A program made the translations under genes and the position numbers. 64,000 nt of DNA from Marinobacter sp. NP-4(2019) (lineage in GTDB: Bacteria > Pseudomonadota > Gammaproteobacteria > Pseudomonadales > Oleiphilaceae). The DNA lies in the NCBI RefSeq assembly GCF_003994855.1, contig NZ_CP034142.1:1612001-1676000 (forward strand), given 5' to 3'. This document shows, in pieces, positions 16,921-26,138 of this stretch. The notes under the pieces were generated by a model, which saw only the letters and a list, made by a program, of their open reading frames with translations, made no database searches and had not been told where the DNA came from. Numbering within the stretch: the stretch's first letter is position 1; each line of letters begins with the position of its first letter.

Positions 16921-17487
16921 TCAGTCGCTCAGAATGGACACGTTATCGGCTTGCAGGCCTTTATCAGCTTCAACAACGTTGAAACGGACAAGCTGGCCCT
17001 GACGCAGTACACGACGGCCACGGCCGCGAATGGCGCGGAAGTGTACGAAGACTTCGTCACCGCTGTCGCGAACGATGAAGCCAAAACCTTTCTTCACGTT
17101 AAACCACTTAACTGTGCCTTCCTCATCGCCTTCGGGGCTGGTGTCGTCAAAGTCTTCGCCGTCATCGTCATAGTTCTGGCTGGACGGGCGGGACTGAGCA
17201 GAGCCGGAGCGCTTGGCGCCTTGCTTGGCGGCAAACGCCACGGTCAGGAAGCCGGCTACACCAAAAAGCACAACAGCGATGACGTAGGCAGTAATGCCCT
17301 GGGCGCTGCCAAGGATGAACGGGGTGTTGGTTGCCAGTTCACTGGATCCGGATTTTGACAGAATCTGGAACACTTCCGGGGTAAAGCTTACCAACAGAAA
17401 ACCGAGGATAAACGGTGACGGAATCGCGATCAGGAGAGCAACAAGGATCGCTTTGGCTGGATTACGCATTGACTGAAATTTCTCCAT
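16921..17487 (-). CDS. Membrane-anchored cold-shock-domain protein
   Basis: 188 residues (182 if the second ATG at 17469 is used). Two hydrophobic segments (AKAILVALLIAIPSPFILGF and ITAYVIAVVLFGVAGFLTVA) are followed by a basic stretch, an acidic linker with a DDDGEDFDD run, and a C-terminal cold-shock domain: GTVKWFNVKKGFGFIVRD with the RNP1 motif KGFGFI and RNP2-like VFVHF. Ordinary Csp proteins are about 70 residues, free and cytosolic. Here the single-strand nucleic-acid-binding domain would be tethered to the inner membrane. It faces the terminator at 16875-16904. The target RNA is unknown. Confidence 0.88.
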   Translation of the reverse strand: MEKFQSMRNPAKAILVALLIAIPSPFILGFLLVSFTPEVFQILSKSGSSELATNTPFILGSAQGITAYVIAVVLFGVAGFLTVAFAAKQGAKRSGSAQSRPSSQNYDDDGEDFDDTSPEGDEEGTVKWFNVKKGFGFIVRDSGDEVFVHFRAIRGRGRRVLRQGQLVRFNVVEADKGLQADNVSILSD

Positions 17488-17685
17488 TACTTTTTAACGC
17501 TAACGATAAAGAGCCGGATATCGGGTAAAATCGCCTATCCGGCCGGTGATAACCGCCAAAGTGACCGACAAAAACGGGCCTTGGCGGGCAAAAGCGGCAT
17601 GATACCAGATAACGGGGAGTGCTGACCAAGCAAGTGGCCGGTCAGATACATGAATCACAGGGTTTGCGGAGAACCGTCACAACCA

Positions 17686-17904
17686 ATGACAAATAACGAA
17701 CTGGAAACACGACTGGATGAGCTTGAAACCCGGCTGGCGTTTCAGGATGACCTTATCAACACCCTGAGCGAGCAGGTGGCCCGGCAGGAAATGGATATTC
17801 GCGAACTGTGGGAGGCCAAACGGCTTCTGAACAAGCAGTTGAAGGAAGTGTCACCGTCAAACATCAAGCGGGAAGACGAGGAAACCCCGCCCCCGCATTA
17901 CTGA
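17686..17904 (+). CDS. slyX: SlyX family protein
   Basis: 72 residues from the ATG at 17686 (the frame opens at 17650, but the family starts at MTNNELETRLDELETRL). The protein is a single coiled coil (TRLAFQDDLINTLSEQVARQ and LWEAKRLLNKQLKEV) with the diagnostic proline-rich PPPHY end. SlyX has no firmly known role. It ends two bases from the convergent dapE stop. Confidence 0.9.
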   Translation: MTNNELETRLDELETRLAFQDDLINTLSEQVARQEMDIRELWEAKRLLNKQLKEVSPSNIKREDEETPPPHY

Positions 17905-17906
17905 TC

Positions 17907-19043
17907 TCATGCCAGCAGTTCGACCAGGACCTGTTCGTAGATTTCCGACAGGGTATCCAGGTCAGCCGCTTTTACGCACTCATCCACCTTGTGAATGGTG
18001 GCGTTGATCGGGCCCAACTCAACCACCTGGGCGCCAGTGGGCGCAATGAAGCGGCCATCGGAGGTGCCACCGGAGGTGGAGAGTTCCGTTTCCCGACCGG
18101 TCACTGTACGGATAGCATTTTGGCTGGCGGATACCAGCGCCCCACGATCCGTCAGGAATGGACGGCCGCTCAGATGCCACTGCAGGTCATACTTGAACCC
18201 GAACCGGTCCAGAATCGCAACCACGCGCTCTTCCAGGCTTTCCGCTGTGTTTTCCGTGCAGTAGCGAAAATTGAAATGCACCAGGCATTCACCGGGAATG
18301 ATGTTACTGCCGGTACCGGCCTCCACCTTGGTGATCTGGAAGGTAGTGGGCGGGAAGAAGTCATTGCCATTGTCCCAGAACTCCCGGGCCAGGGCATCCA
18401 GTGCCGGTGCAACGGAATGTACCGGGTTCTCAGCCAGATGCGGATAGGCGACATGGCCCTGGACACCGTGAACGGTCAGGTAGCCGTGCAGTGAGCCGCG
18501 TCGACCGTTCTTGATGACATCTCCCACCTCATGGGTGCTGGACGGTTCACCGATCAGGCACCAGTCGATCTTTTCGTTTCTGGCTTCCAGGGTTTTCACT
18601 ACCTTGACGGTGCCGTCCTTGGCCGGGCCCTCTTCATCACTGGTGATCAGCAGGGCAATGGAGCCCCGATGGTTCGGGTGCTTCGCCACAAACCGTTCAC
18701 AGGCGGTCACAAACGCAGCCAGACTGCCTTTCATGTCCGCGGCGCCACGGCCGTACAGGTAGCCATCCTGTATCACCGGCTCAAACGGTGGGTGAGCCCA
18801 GTTTTTCTCGGGGCCGGTGGGGACAACATCGGTATGGCCGGCGAATGCCAGCACCGGCCCCTCTGTGCCCTTGCGGGCCCAGAGGTTATCGGTGTCGCCA
18901 AACCGGAGTGATTCGCCCTCAAAGCCAAGTTCGGCCAGGCGGGACATCATCAGTTCCTGGCAGCCGGCGTCATCCGGGGTGACGGATCGCCGGCGGATCA
19001 GGTCGATCGCCAGATCGAGCGTTGGAGAATTAGTTGTTTGCAT
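17907..19043 (-). CDS. dapE: Succinyl-diaminopimelate desuccinylase
   Basis: 378 residues, the usual length for this di-zinc M20 peptidase-family enzyme of the succinylase branch of lysine/meso-diaminopimelate synthesis. Visible ligands and catalytic residues: FAGHTDVVPTG, GRGAADMKGSLAAFV, TSDEEGPAKDGT (catalytic Glu and ligand Glu), and LSTSGGTSDGRFIAPTG near the C-terminus. It overlaps dapD by 14 bases and is the last gene of the leftward map-glnD-dapC-arsC-dapD-dapE unit. Confidence 0.96.
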   Translation of the reverse strand: MQTTNSPTLDLAIDLIRRRSVTPDDAGCQELMMSRLAELGFEGESLRFGDTDNLWARKGTEGPVLAFAGHTDVVPTGPEKNWAHPPFEPVIQDGYLYGRGAADMKGSLAAFVTACERFVAKHPNHRGSIALLITSDEEGPAKDGTVKVVKTLEARNEKIDWCLIGEPSSTHEVGDVIKNGRRGSLHGYLTVHGVQGHVAYPHLAENPVHSVAPALDALAREFWDNGNDFFPPTTFQITKVEAGTGSNIIPGECLVHFNFRYCTENTAESLEERVVAILDRFGFKYDLQWHLSGRPFLTDRGALVSASQNAIRTVTGRETELSTSGGTSDGRFIAPTGAQVVELGPINATIHKVDECVKAADLDTLSEIYEQVLVELLA

Positions 19044-20058
19044 GCAGTTCTTCGTTCAGCTCGATCGCGGTTTTGTGGGACTTGCACTCGACGGCACCGG
19101 TCTGGCTGTTGCGGCGGAACAGCAGGTCAGGCTTGTTGGCCAGGTCGCGGGCCTTGATCACTTCCACCAGCTCGTTGTTGTCGTCCAGCAGTGCCACCTT
19201 GGTGCCGGCGGTGATGTACAGGCCAGCTTCCACCTTGCAGCGGTCACCCAGCGGAATGCCGATGCCGGAGTTGGCGCCAATCAGGCAGTTTTCGCCCACC
19301 GAAATAATGATGTTACCACCACCGGACAGGGTGCCCATGGTGGAACAGCCGCCACCCAGGTCCGAGCCCTGGCCAACCATGACGCCGGCGGAGATGCGGC
19401 CTTCGATCATGCTGGTGCCTTCGGTGCCGGCGTTGAAGTTGATGAAACCTTCGTGCATCACGGTGGTGCCTTCGCCCACGTAGGCGCCGAGGCGAACCCG
19501 GGCGGTGTCGGCGATGCGTACACCCTTGGGAACCACGTAATCAGTCATCTGTGGGAATTTGTCCACGGACTTCACTTCCAGGATACGATCCTCCAGGCGG
19601 GCCTTCAGCTGGCGCTCGGACAGTTCATTCAGGTCGATCGCGCCTTCGTTGGTCCAGGCCAGGTTGGGCAGCAGGCCGAAGATGCCGTCCAGTTTCACAC
19701 CATGGGGTTTGGCCATACGGTGGGAAATCAGGTGCAGCTTCAGGTACACCTCGGGGGTGCTGGAAGCGGTGTCATCGGTTTCCAGGATGGTGACCACTAC
19801 CGGGCGGGTGCTTTTGGAGGCTTTTTCAGCCAGGCTCGCCTGCTCGGTGTTCCCCACCTGACGCAGCGCCTCGGACAGGGCATTCAGATCGTCACCGGTG
19901 ACCTGAAGTGCCTGGTTTCCGCCCTTGTAACCGAGCGAATTGCCCGCCACCTCTATCAGGCTGTTATCGGGTGTCATCACCGGCTGCTGATAAAACACTT
20001 CCAGCCATTCGCCCTGGTTGTTCTGGGTGCCGATACCGATACCGAATGCAAAACTCAT
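19030..20058 (-). CDS. dapD: Tetrahydrodipicolinate N-succinyltransferase
   Basis: 342 residues: the longer, pseudomonad-type DapD with an N-terminal extension (MSFAFGIGIGTQNNQGEWLE) before the left-handed parallel beta-helix. Hexapeptide turns are seen in GVRIADTARVRLGAYVGEGT, GTEGTSMIEGRISAGVMVGQ and GIGIPLGDRCKVEAGLYITA. It transfers succinyl from succinyl-CoA to tetrahydrodipicolinate. It overlaps dapE downstream and is 27 bases from the ArsC/Spx-like gene upstream. Confidence 0.96.
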   Translation of the reverse strand: MSFAFGIGIGTQNNQGEWLEVFYQQPVMTPDNSLIEVAGNSLGYKGGNQALQVTGDDLNALSEALRQVGNTEQASLAEKASKSTRPVVVTILETDDTASSTPEVYLKLHLISHRMAKPHGVKLDGIFGLLPNLAWTNEGAIDLNELSERQLKARLEDRILEVKSVDKFPQMTDYVVPKGVRIADTARVRLGAYVGEGTTVMHEGFINFNAGTEGTSMIEGRISAGVMVGQGSDLGGGCSTMGTLSGGGNIIISVGENCLIGANSGIGIPLGDRCKVEAGLYITAGTKVALLDDNNELVEVIKARDLANKPDLLFRRNSQTGAVECKSHKTAIELNEELHANN

Positions 20059-20085
20059 CAGGTGGTTGCTCCTATTGTCTCAGAT

Positions 20086-20433
20086 TCATTCTTGGGAAAA
20101 ACGGGTGGCCCATTCGTTGGCATCGAAGCCAACGCTGACAGCCCCTTCGTGTTCGACCACGGGCCGTTTGATGATGGAAGGGTTCTCTAACATGATGTCA
20201 TGGGCGGATTGGGCATCCATGGTATCACGAACATCCTCGGGAAGTTTGCGCCAGGTGGTCCCGCGCCGGTTTAGCAAAGTTTCCCAGCCGACAGACTGTT
20301 CCAGGCGTGAGAGCAGGGTGCCATCGAGCCCGTCTTTCCTGAAGTCGTGAAAATCGTAGGGAACGCCTTGTTCATCCAGCCATTTGCGGGCTTTCTTGAC
20401 CGTATCGCAGTTCTTGATGCCGTAAATCTTCAT
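20086..20433 (-). CDS. ArsC/Spx-family thioredoxin-fold protein (YffB type)
   Basis: 115 residues from the ATG at 20433, which overlaps the dapC stop by 4 bases. The ArsC-like fold starts MKIYGIKNCDTVKKARKWLD; it has a single N-terminal cysteine (KNCDTVKKA) and ends with the conserved NPSIIKRPVVEH block. Proteins of this type (YffB in E. coli) lack arsenate-reductase partner residues and are thought to be glutathione-dependent thiol proteins. The position inside the dap operon is also seen in related bacteria, to my knowledge. A link with lysine synthesis is unproven. Confidence 0.9.
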   Translation of the reverse strand: MKIYGIKNCDTVKKARKWLDEQGVPYDFHDFRKDGLDGTLLSRLEQSVGWETLLNRRGTTWRKLPEDVRDTMDAQSAHDIMLENPSIIKRPVVEHEGAVSVGFDANEWATRFSQE

Positions 20434-21632
20434 GCCTTGTTTGCCTTTACAAATTCCACAATGCGCTTCGCGGCCTCGACGCACTCTTCCAGTGGTGCGA
20501 CCAATGCCATGCGAACCCGGTTCTCGCCCGGGTTGTGCCCCTCCACGGTGCGGGAGAGGTAGCGTCCCGGCAGCACATGAACATTCTGCTGGGCGGACAG
20601 CTCTCGGGCGAAGGTTTCATCATCCATCGGAGTCTCTGGCCAGAGGTAGAAACCGGCGTCGGGATAGTCAACGGACATGACCTCCCGCAGGATGGGCACG
20701 ACGGCTTCGAATTTCGCGCGGTAGGCGGCGCGGTTTTCCCGCACATGATCCTCATCCTGCCAGGCGGCAATACTGGCCAGCTGGTTGTGGATGGGCATGG
20801 CGCAGCCGTGATAGGTGCGGTACTTCAGGTAGCCTTTCAGGATCTTTGCGTCACCCGCCACAAAGCCTGAGCGCAGGCCGGGCAGGTTGCTTCGCTTGGA
20901 AAGACTGTGGAAGACCACGCAGCGTGAAAAGTCGTGCCGACCGATGGCCGCGCAGGTCTGCAGCAGGCCTTCCGGCGGCCGGGATTCGTCCGGGTAGAGT
21001 TCGGAGTAGCACTCGTCCGAAGCCACAATGAAGTCATGGCGGTCCGCCAGTTCAATGACTTTGACCAGCGTTTCCCGGGGTACCACGGCGCCGCTGGGAT
21101 TGCCCGGTGAGCAGAGAAACAGCACCTGGCAGTCCCGCCAGACGTCGTCGGGAACTCGGTCGAAATCCGGAATGAACCCGTTACTGGCGTCGCACGGCAG
21201 ATAGACGGGCGTCGCACCGGCGAGAAAGGCTGCGCCCTCGTAGACCTGGTAAAACGGGTTCGGGCTGACCACGGTGGCCGGCCTGCCGGCATCCACCACG
21301 GCCTGAACCAGGGAGAAGATGGCTTCCCGGGTGCCATTGACCGGAACAATGTGGTCACTGGCGGACAGGCTGCCCGGCTGCAGGTCGAAACGGCGGGTCG
21401 CCCATTGACTGATGGCCTGGCGCAATTCGTCGGTCCCACGGGTGGTGGGGTAGTTGGCCAGTTTGTCCAGATTGTCCGCGATGACCTGCTTTACGAAGGC
21501 CGGTGACGGGTGTTTGGGCTCACCGATACCCAGGGAAATCGGTGCCAGGTGTTCGGGCACGGAGAGGCCGGCCTTCAGTTTGGCCAGTTTTTCAAACGGG
21601 TAAGGGTGTAATCGGTCCAGGTTGGGATTCAT
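20430..21632 (-). CDS. dapC: Succinyldiaminopimelate transaminase
   Basis: 400-residue fold-type I PLP aminotransferase. Sequence marks: LHPYPFEKLAKL at the start (typical of the proteobacterial DapC group), SLGIGEPKHPSP, NYPTTRGTDELRQAI, LCSPGNPSGAV, ASDECYSELYPDE and the PLP lysine in FHSLSKRSNLPGLRSGFVAG. It transaminates N-succinyl-2-amino-6-oxopimelate. It overlaps glnD (ATGA) upstream and the ArsC-like gene downstream, so the genes are translationally coupled. Confidence 0.94.
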   Translation of the reverse strand: MNPNLDRLHPYPFEKLAKLKAGLSVPEHLAPISLGIGEPKHPSPAFVKQVIADNLDKLANYPTTRGTDELRQAISQWATRRFDLQPGSLSASDHIVPVNGTREAIFSLVQAVVDAGRPATVVSPNPFYQVYEGAAFLAGATPVYLPCDASNGFIPDFDRVPDDVWRDCQVLFLCSPGNPSGAVVPRETLVKVIELADRHDFIVASDECYSELYPDESRPPEGLLQTCAAIGRHDFSRCVVFHSLSKRSNLPGLRSGFVAGDAKILKGYLKYRTYHGCAMPIHNQLASIAAWQDEDHVRENRAAYRAKFEAVVPILREVMSVDYPDAGFYLWPETPMDDETFARELSAQQNVHVLPGRYLSRTVEGHNPGENRVRMALVAPLEECVEAAKRIVEFVKANKA

Positions 21633-24274
21633 TGAGTGTCGTCCAGCATTGTACGAAGGTCTTCCTGCAGGGCCTGACAGACGGCAGGATCACTGATTTG
21701 CTCGCCTTGTTCGTTGGTGACGAAGAATACGTCTTCCACGCGCTCGCCCAGGGTGGCGATCTTGGCGTTGGTCAGTCTGACGCGATGCTCAAGCAGGACC
21801 TGGCCCACCCGCGCCAGCAGTCCGGGGCGGTCCGGGGTGATGACTTCAATCACCGTGCGCTGATTGATGGTGTCATTGGACAGCGTGACCTCGGTGGGAA
21901 AGGCGAAGTGCTTGAGCTGTCTGGGTGTGCGGCGATGGATGATGTCGGGATAGTCCTCGGGATCATCCAGTTCCTCGATAAGTCGTTGGCGTACCCGGTC
22001 CTTGCGGGCCGGATCAATGCCCAGGGGTTTGCCCTTTTCATCCAGTACTACATAGGAGCTGATGGAGTATGGGCTCTCACTGGAGCTGATCCGGGCGTCG
22101 ACGATGTTGAGGTTGAGCTGTTCCAGTACGGCGGTGGTCGCAGCGAACAGGGCAACGCGGTCCCGCATGTAAATGATGATCTGGGAATAGCCATCCGTTG
22201 GGCCGCCGCGGGTATCGCGAATCAGCACCAGCGGGTCGGGATTGTCGCCGTGACGAATGATGGCCGCGGTCTGCCAGGCGATATCGACCGTGGAGTCCTG
22301 AAGGAAATAGTCTTCGTCCAGGGTGCTCCAGATGCTGTCGATCTGCTCGTCCGTCATGTTCTGGGCATGGAGGATCTCCCGGGCTTCTGACTGTGTTGCC
22401 CGCACCCACTCCTGGCGATCGACCGGGGTTTCCGAGCCCCGGCGCAGTGCTCGCTTGGTTTCGATATAGAGCTGGCGCAAGAGGGATGCGCGCCAGGTAT
22501 TCCAGAGCTTGGGGTTGGTGGCGCTGATATCGCACACCGTGAGTACGTACAGGTAGTCCAGGTGCGCCTGGCTGGGGACGGACTGGGCGAAGGCGTGGAT
22601 GATGTCCGGGTCGGAAATGTCCTTGCGCTGGGCGGTCATGGACATCAGCAGGTGATTTTCAACCAGCCAGGAAATCAGTTGGGTGTCACGCTCACTGAGG
22701 TGATGGCGTGCGCAAAAGTCTTCCGCGTCAATGGCCCCCAGTTCCGAGTGGTCGCCGCCGCGGCCTTTTGCGATATCGTGATAGAGGCCGGCGATAAACA
22801 GGGTTTCCAGCTTGGGCAGGCGGTGAATCAGCCGGGACGCCAGGGGATACTCTGTGCGCGCCTCCGGGCTGGTCAGTCGGGCCATGTTGCGGATAACCCT
22901 CATGGTGTGGGCATCCACGGTGTAGATATGGAACAGGTCGTGCTGCATCTGCCCGATGATCTGGCCAAATTCCGGCAGGTAGCGGCCCAGCACGTTGTAC
23001 TTCTTCATGGCGGACAGAGTCTGGTCCAGGGCGTGAGGCGTTCTCAACAACTCCATGAACAGGGAGGTCACCGCCAGGTCGGAGCGGAAAGCATCATCAA
23101 TCAGGTGGCGGTGCGCCCGCAAAGAGCGAATGGTGGTGGCCCGTATGCCCTTGATTTCCGGGTGCTGCGCCATCAGCACGAAGATCTCCATGATGGAGTA
23201 GGGGGCGTAGGCGAACACCTGATTGTTCACCGCTTCAATATAGCGGTTACGAATCTGGAAGCGCTTGTTCAGCGGCTGTATGTCATCGGCATCGCCGGCG
23301 CCAAGTATCGCTTCGTCATAATACTGCAGGATAACGTCGGCCAGCTCCGCCAGGGCCAGCACGGTGCGGTAGTACGACTGCATCATAAGTTCGACGCCCA
23401 GTCGCTTGCCCTCATCTTTATAGCCCAACATCTCTGCCAGGGCGCGCTGATGGTCGAACAGCAGTCGGTTTTCATTGCGGTCAGCAATCAGTTGCAGGCC
23501 ATACCGCAGGCGCCACAGGAACGTCTCACCCTGAAACAGGATCTGGTGTTCTTCCTCGGTCAGGATGCTGAAGCGGGTCAGATCGGCAATGTTCTGCAGG
23601 CCAAAATGGCGTTTGGTGATCCAGCCGATGGTCTGTATATCGCGGAGGGCACCTGGTGAGCCCTTGACGTTGGGTTCCAGGTTGTACTCGGTATCGCCGT
23701 ATTTATTGTGACGCAACTGCTGCTCTTCACGTTTGGCGATGAAATACTCACGGTCCGAGCTGACGTCATCGGCATAGACCTGCTCGCTGAGGATTTCCCG
23801 TAGCTCGTCGGGGCCAGCGATAGTGCGGGTTTCCAGCAGGTTGGTGAGGATGGTGATATCCTCGCGGGCTGCGGCCTTGCTTTCCTCAATGCTGCGCACA
23901 CTGTGGCCAATGTCCAGCTTCAGGTCCCAGAGCAGGGTGATAAAGGCGCCCAGATCTTCCTGCCACTCTTTGCGGATACCATTGCGAGTCAGTATCAGCA
24001 AATCAACATCTGAGTGAGGGTGGAGCTCGCCGCGACCATAACCGCCAACGGCCACCAGGGAAATGTCAGTGGAGGTCGAGAAAGGATAGCGGTTCCAGAT
24101 CAGCCGCAGGGTGGTATCCACCGTGTCGGCCCGGGAGTGAACCAGGGCTCTGACGTCCGCTCCCTGGCGGAACGCTTCCGCATCCGCATTGTACCGCTCC
24201 CGTAGTAACTCGCGGGCGGCGACTACGGGAGAGATGTCGTTGCTGATGCGGGATTCGAGCTCGCTTCGGTCCAC
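21629..24274 (-). CDS. glnD: Bifunctional uridylyltransferase/uridylyl-removing enzyme of PII
   Basis: 881 residues, normal for GlnD, the primary glutamine sensor that uridylylates and deuridylylates PII. Domains in order: nucleotidyltransferase (GGYGRGELHPHSDVDLLIL, with the catalytic Asp pair), GlnE-like linker (GDTEYNLEPNVKGSPGALRD), HD phosphohydrolase (AGLYHDIAKGRGGDHSELG) and two C-terminal ACT domains (YSQIIIYMRDRVALFAATTA and IEVITPDRPGLLARVGQVLL). It starts with GTG at 24274, directly after the map stop. All key motifs are present. Confidence 0.97.
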   Translation of the reverse strand: MDRSELESRISNDISPVVAARELLRERYNADAEAFRQGADVRALVHSRADTVDTTLRLIWNRYPFSTSTDISLVAVGGYGRGELHPHSDVDLLILTRNGIRKEWQEDLGAFITLLWDLKLDIGHSVRSIEESKAAAREDITILTNLLETRTIAGPDELREILSEQVYADDVSSDREYFIAKREEQQLRHNKYGDTEYNLEPNVKGSPGALRDIQTIGWITKRHFGLQNIADLTRFSILTEEEHQILFQGETFLWRLRYGLQLIADRNENRLLFDHQRALAEMLGYKDEGKRLGVELMMQSYYRTVLALAELADVILQYYDEAILGAGDADDIQPLNKRFQIRNRYIEAVNNQVFAYAPYSIMEIFVLMAQHPEIKGIRATTIRSLRAHRHLIDDAFRSDLAVTSLFMELLRTPHALDQTLSAMKKYNVLGRYLPEFGQIIGQMQHDLFHIYTVDAHTMRVIRNMARLTSPEARTEYPLASRLIHRLPKLETLFIAGLYHDIAKGRGGDHSELGAIDAEDFCARHHLSERDTQLISWLVENHLLMSMTAQRKDISDPDIIHAFAQSVPSQAHLDYLYVLTVCDISATNPKLWNTWRASLLRQLYIETKRALRRGSETPVDRQEWVRATQSEAREILHAQNMTDEQIDSIWSTLDEDYFLQDSTVDIAWQTAAIIRHGDNPDPLVLIRDTRGGPTDGYSQIIIYMRDRVALFAATTAVLEQLNLNIVDARISSSESPYSISSYVVLDEKGKPLGIDPARKDRVRQRLIEELDDPEDYPDIIHRRTPRQLKHFAFPTEVTLSNDTINQRTVIEVITPDRPGLLARVGQVLLEHRVRLTNAKIATLGERVEDVFFVTNEQGEQISDPAVCQALQEDLRTMLDDTQ

Positions 24275-25045
24275 CTAGAAAGACTCTTCCGTACGTTTTG
24301 TCAGGACTTCGCAACCGTCGGCCGTCACCAGGAGGGTGTGTTCCCATTGGGCCGATAGCTTGTGGTCCTTGGTGACCACGGTCCAGCCGTCCGGCAGCAG
24401 TTTGGTGTGGTACTTGCCCTGATTGATCATCGGTTCGATGGTGAAGGTCATGCCTTCCTGGAGCTCCAGGCCAGTGCCGGGCTTGCCATAATGCATGACT
24501 TGTGGCTCTTCGTGGAAGACCTTGCCAATACCGTGTCCGCAATAATCCCGAACCACCGAGTAGCGGTGCTTCTCAGCGTGCTGCTGGATCACGTGGCCGA
24601 TATCACCCAGGCGTGTACCCGGCTTGACCAGTTCGATACCTTTATAGAGGCATTCCTGGGTAATCTTGATCAGCCGTTCCGTGCCCGGCTTGGGTTTGCC
24701 GACAATAAACATCTTGCTGGTGTCACCGTGATACTCATCCTTTATAACGGTGACATCGATGTTCATGATGTCTCCGTCTTTCAACACCTTCTTCTCGGAA
24801 GGGATGCCGTGACAGATGACGTGATTGACCGACGTGCAAATGGACTTGGGGAAACCCTTGTAGTTCAGGGGAGCCGGAATCGCTTTTTGCACATTGACAA
24901 TATAGTCGTGACAGATGCGGTCCAGTTCTTCGGTGGTAACGCCGGGCTTGACGTACTCCCCGATCATCTCAAGAACCTCTGCCGCCAGTCGGCCGGCGAC
25001 GCGCATCTTTTCGATTTCTTCCGGAGTTTTGATGGATACCTGCAT
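24275..25045 (-). CDS. map: Type I methionine aminopeptidase
   Basis: 256 residues. Removes the initiator methionine from new proteins. The five metal ligands are visible: D in MNIDVTVIKDEYHGDTSKMF (two Asp), H in RDYCGHGIGKVFHEEPQVMH, E in MTFTIEPMINQGK and E in AQWEHTLLVTADG. Substrate His is in NHVICHGIPSEKK. It is the first gene of the leftward unit and is divergent from rpsB, a common arrangement in Gammaproteobacteria. Confidence 0.97.
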   Translation of the reverse strand: MQVSIKTPEEIEKMRVAGRLAAEVLEMIGEYVKPGVTTEELDRICHDYIVNVQKAIPAPLNYKGFPKSICTSVNHVICHGIPSEKKVLKDGDIMNIDVTVIKDEYHGDTSKMFIVGKPKPGTERLIKITQECLYKGIELVKPGTRLGDIGHVIQQHAEKHRYSVVRDYCGHGIGKVFHEEPQVMHYGKPGTGLELQEGMTFTIEPMINQGKYHTKLLPDGWTVVTKDHKLSAQWEHTLLVTADGCEVLTKRTEESF

Positions 25046-25148
25046 TGGGCTTCCCGTTGATGTGTATCAAACCGGCATTTTAAGGGGGAGAGGAGCTGGG
25101 TACAAGGAACGTTGATGGCAAAAATAATGGCGTAGCACGGCCGATTTA

Positions 25149-25157
25149 TGGTATAAA
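25149..25157 (+). promoter_or_regulatory. Extended -10 promoter of the rpsB-tsf operon
   Basis: TGGTATAAA: an extended -10 (TG, one base, TATAAA). No good -35 is seen at the right distance, which is acceptable for this promoter class. The start would be near 25164, giving an untranslated leader of about 130 bases before rpsB. Confidence 0.5.
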
Positions 25158-25163
25158 CGCGCC

Positions 25164-25296
25164 CGCTGGAAACAAATCCGGCAAATTCACACACGTGTCG
25201 ACACGTTGTCCCAGGGTGCCATCTCCTGTTTTAAGGTGAATGGTTGGGTCAATCGGACGCGTGGAGGACTAACCCGAAGCTAAAAAGGTAAATATC
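25164..25296 (+). promoter_or_regulatory. rpsB untranslated leader, possible S2 autoregulatory RNA
   Basis: The ~130 bases between the predicted start and the rpsB ATG hold an ACACGTGT palindrome at 25191-25198 followed by CGACACG, and a GGAGGACTAACC segment near 25264. In E. coli and relatives, S2 represses its own operon through the leader; conservation here is inferred from position only. I did not derive a full secondary structure. Confidence 0.35.
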
Positions 25297-26049
25297 ATGG
25301 CTCAGGTAAATATGCGTGACCTGCTCAAGGCAGGTGCTCACTTCGGTCACCAGACCCGTTACTGGAATCCGAAAATGTCGAAGTTCATCTTCGGCGCCCG
25401 CAACAAGATTCATATCATCAACCTGGAACAGACCGTTCCTGCCATGAACGAAGCTCTCAAGTTCGTTCAGCAGCTGGCAGAGAACAAGAACAAGGTTCTG
25501 TTTGTTGGTACCAAGCGTGCCGCAGCGAAGATCGTGAAAGAAGAGGCCGAGCGCGCAGGTCAGCCCTACGTAAATCACCGCTGGTTGGGTGGCATGCTGA
25601 CCAACTACAAGACGATCCGTCAGTCGATCCGTCGCTACCGTGACCTGGAAGCCCAGAGTCAGGATGGTACTTTCGACAAGCTGACCAAGAAAGAAGCCCT
25701 TGAGCGTACCCGTGAGATGGACAAACTCGAGCGTTCCATCGGCGGTATCAAGGACATGGGCGGCCTGCCGGACGCTCTGTTCGTGATCGACGTTGACCAC
25801 GAGCGCATCGCCATCAAGGAAGCCAACAAGCTGGGCATTCCTGTTATCGGTGTTGTTGATACCAACAGCGATCCTGACGGTGTTGATTACGTAATCCCGG
25901 GCAACGATGACGCCATTCGCGCTATCCAGATTTACGTGAAGGCCGTTGCCGATACCTGCATCGACGCAGCTCAGTCTGCCGGTGCTGGCGCTGACGAGTT
26001 TGTTGAAGTCAGCGAAGATGCTGAAGGTGCTGCTCCAGCCGCTGAGTAA
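25297..26049 (+). CDS. rpsB: 30S ribosomal protein S2
   Basis: 250 residues with S2 signatures MAQVNMRDLLKAGAHFGHQT, RNKIHIINLEQTVPAMNEA, VLFVGTKRAA, HRWLGGMLTNYKTIRQSI and the GLPDALFVIDVDHERIAIKE loop, ending in an acidic tail. It is the first gene of the rpsB-tsf operon, in an unbroken rightward block of essential genes. Confidence 0.98.
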   Translation: MAQVNMRDLLKAGAHFGHQTRYWNPKMSKFIFGARNKIHIINLEQTVPAMNEALKFVQQLAENKNKVLFVGTKRAAAKIVKEEAERAGQPYVNHRWLGGMLTNYKTIRQSIRRYRDLEAQSQDGTFDKLTKKEALERTREMDKLERSIGGIKDMGGLPDALFVIDVDHERIAIKEANKLGIPVIGVVDTNSDPDGVDYVIPGNDDAIRAIQIYVKAVADTCIDAAQSAGAGADEFVEVSEDAEGAAPAAE

Positions 26050-26076
26050 TGCTTTCCCTTCAGGTTTGAGATGTAG

Positions 26077-26106
26077 GGTGTGCCCGTGAACAACCCCGGG
26101 CGCACC
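26077..26106 (+). terminator. Hairpin between rpsB and tsf (attenuator-like)
   Basis: GGTGTGCCCG and CGGGCGCACC form a 10-bp stem (one T-G wobble) around a ten-base loop. No T run follows. A hairpin that lowers downstream expression is known between rpsB and tsf in E. coli, so partial termination or RNA processing is plausible here. Confidence 0.55.
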
Positions 26107-26138
26107 TCCCCACCGAATTCGGAACAAGAGGATTGAAC

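Noticed and set aside
18817..20190. Long plus-strand ORF opposite dapD and dapE
   Set aside because: Shadow frame of two strongly supported genes on the other strand.
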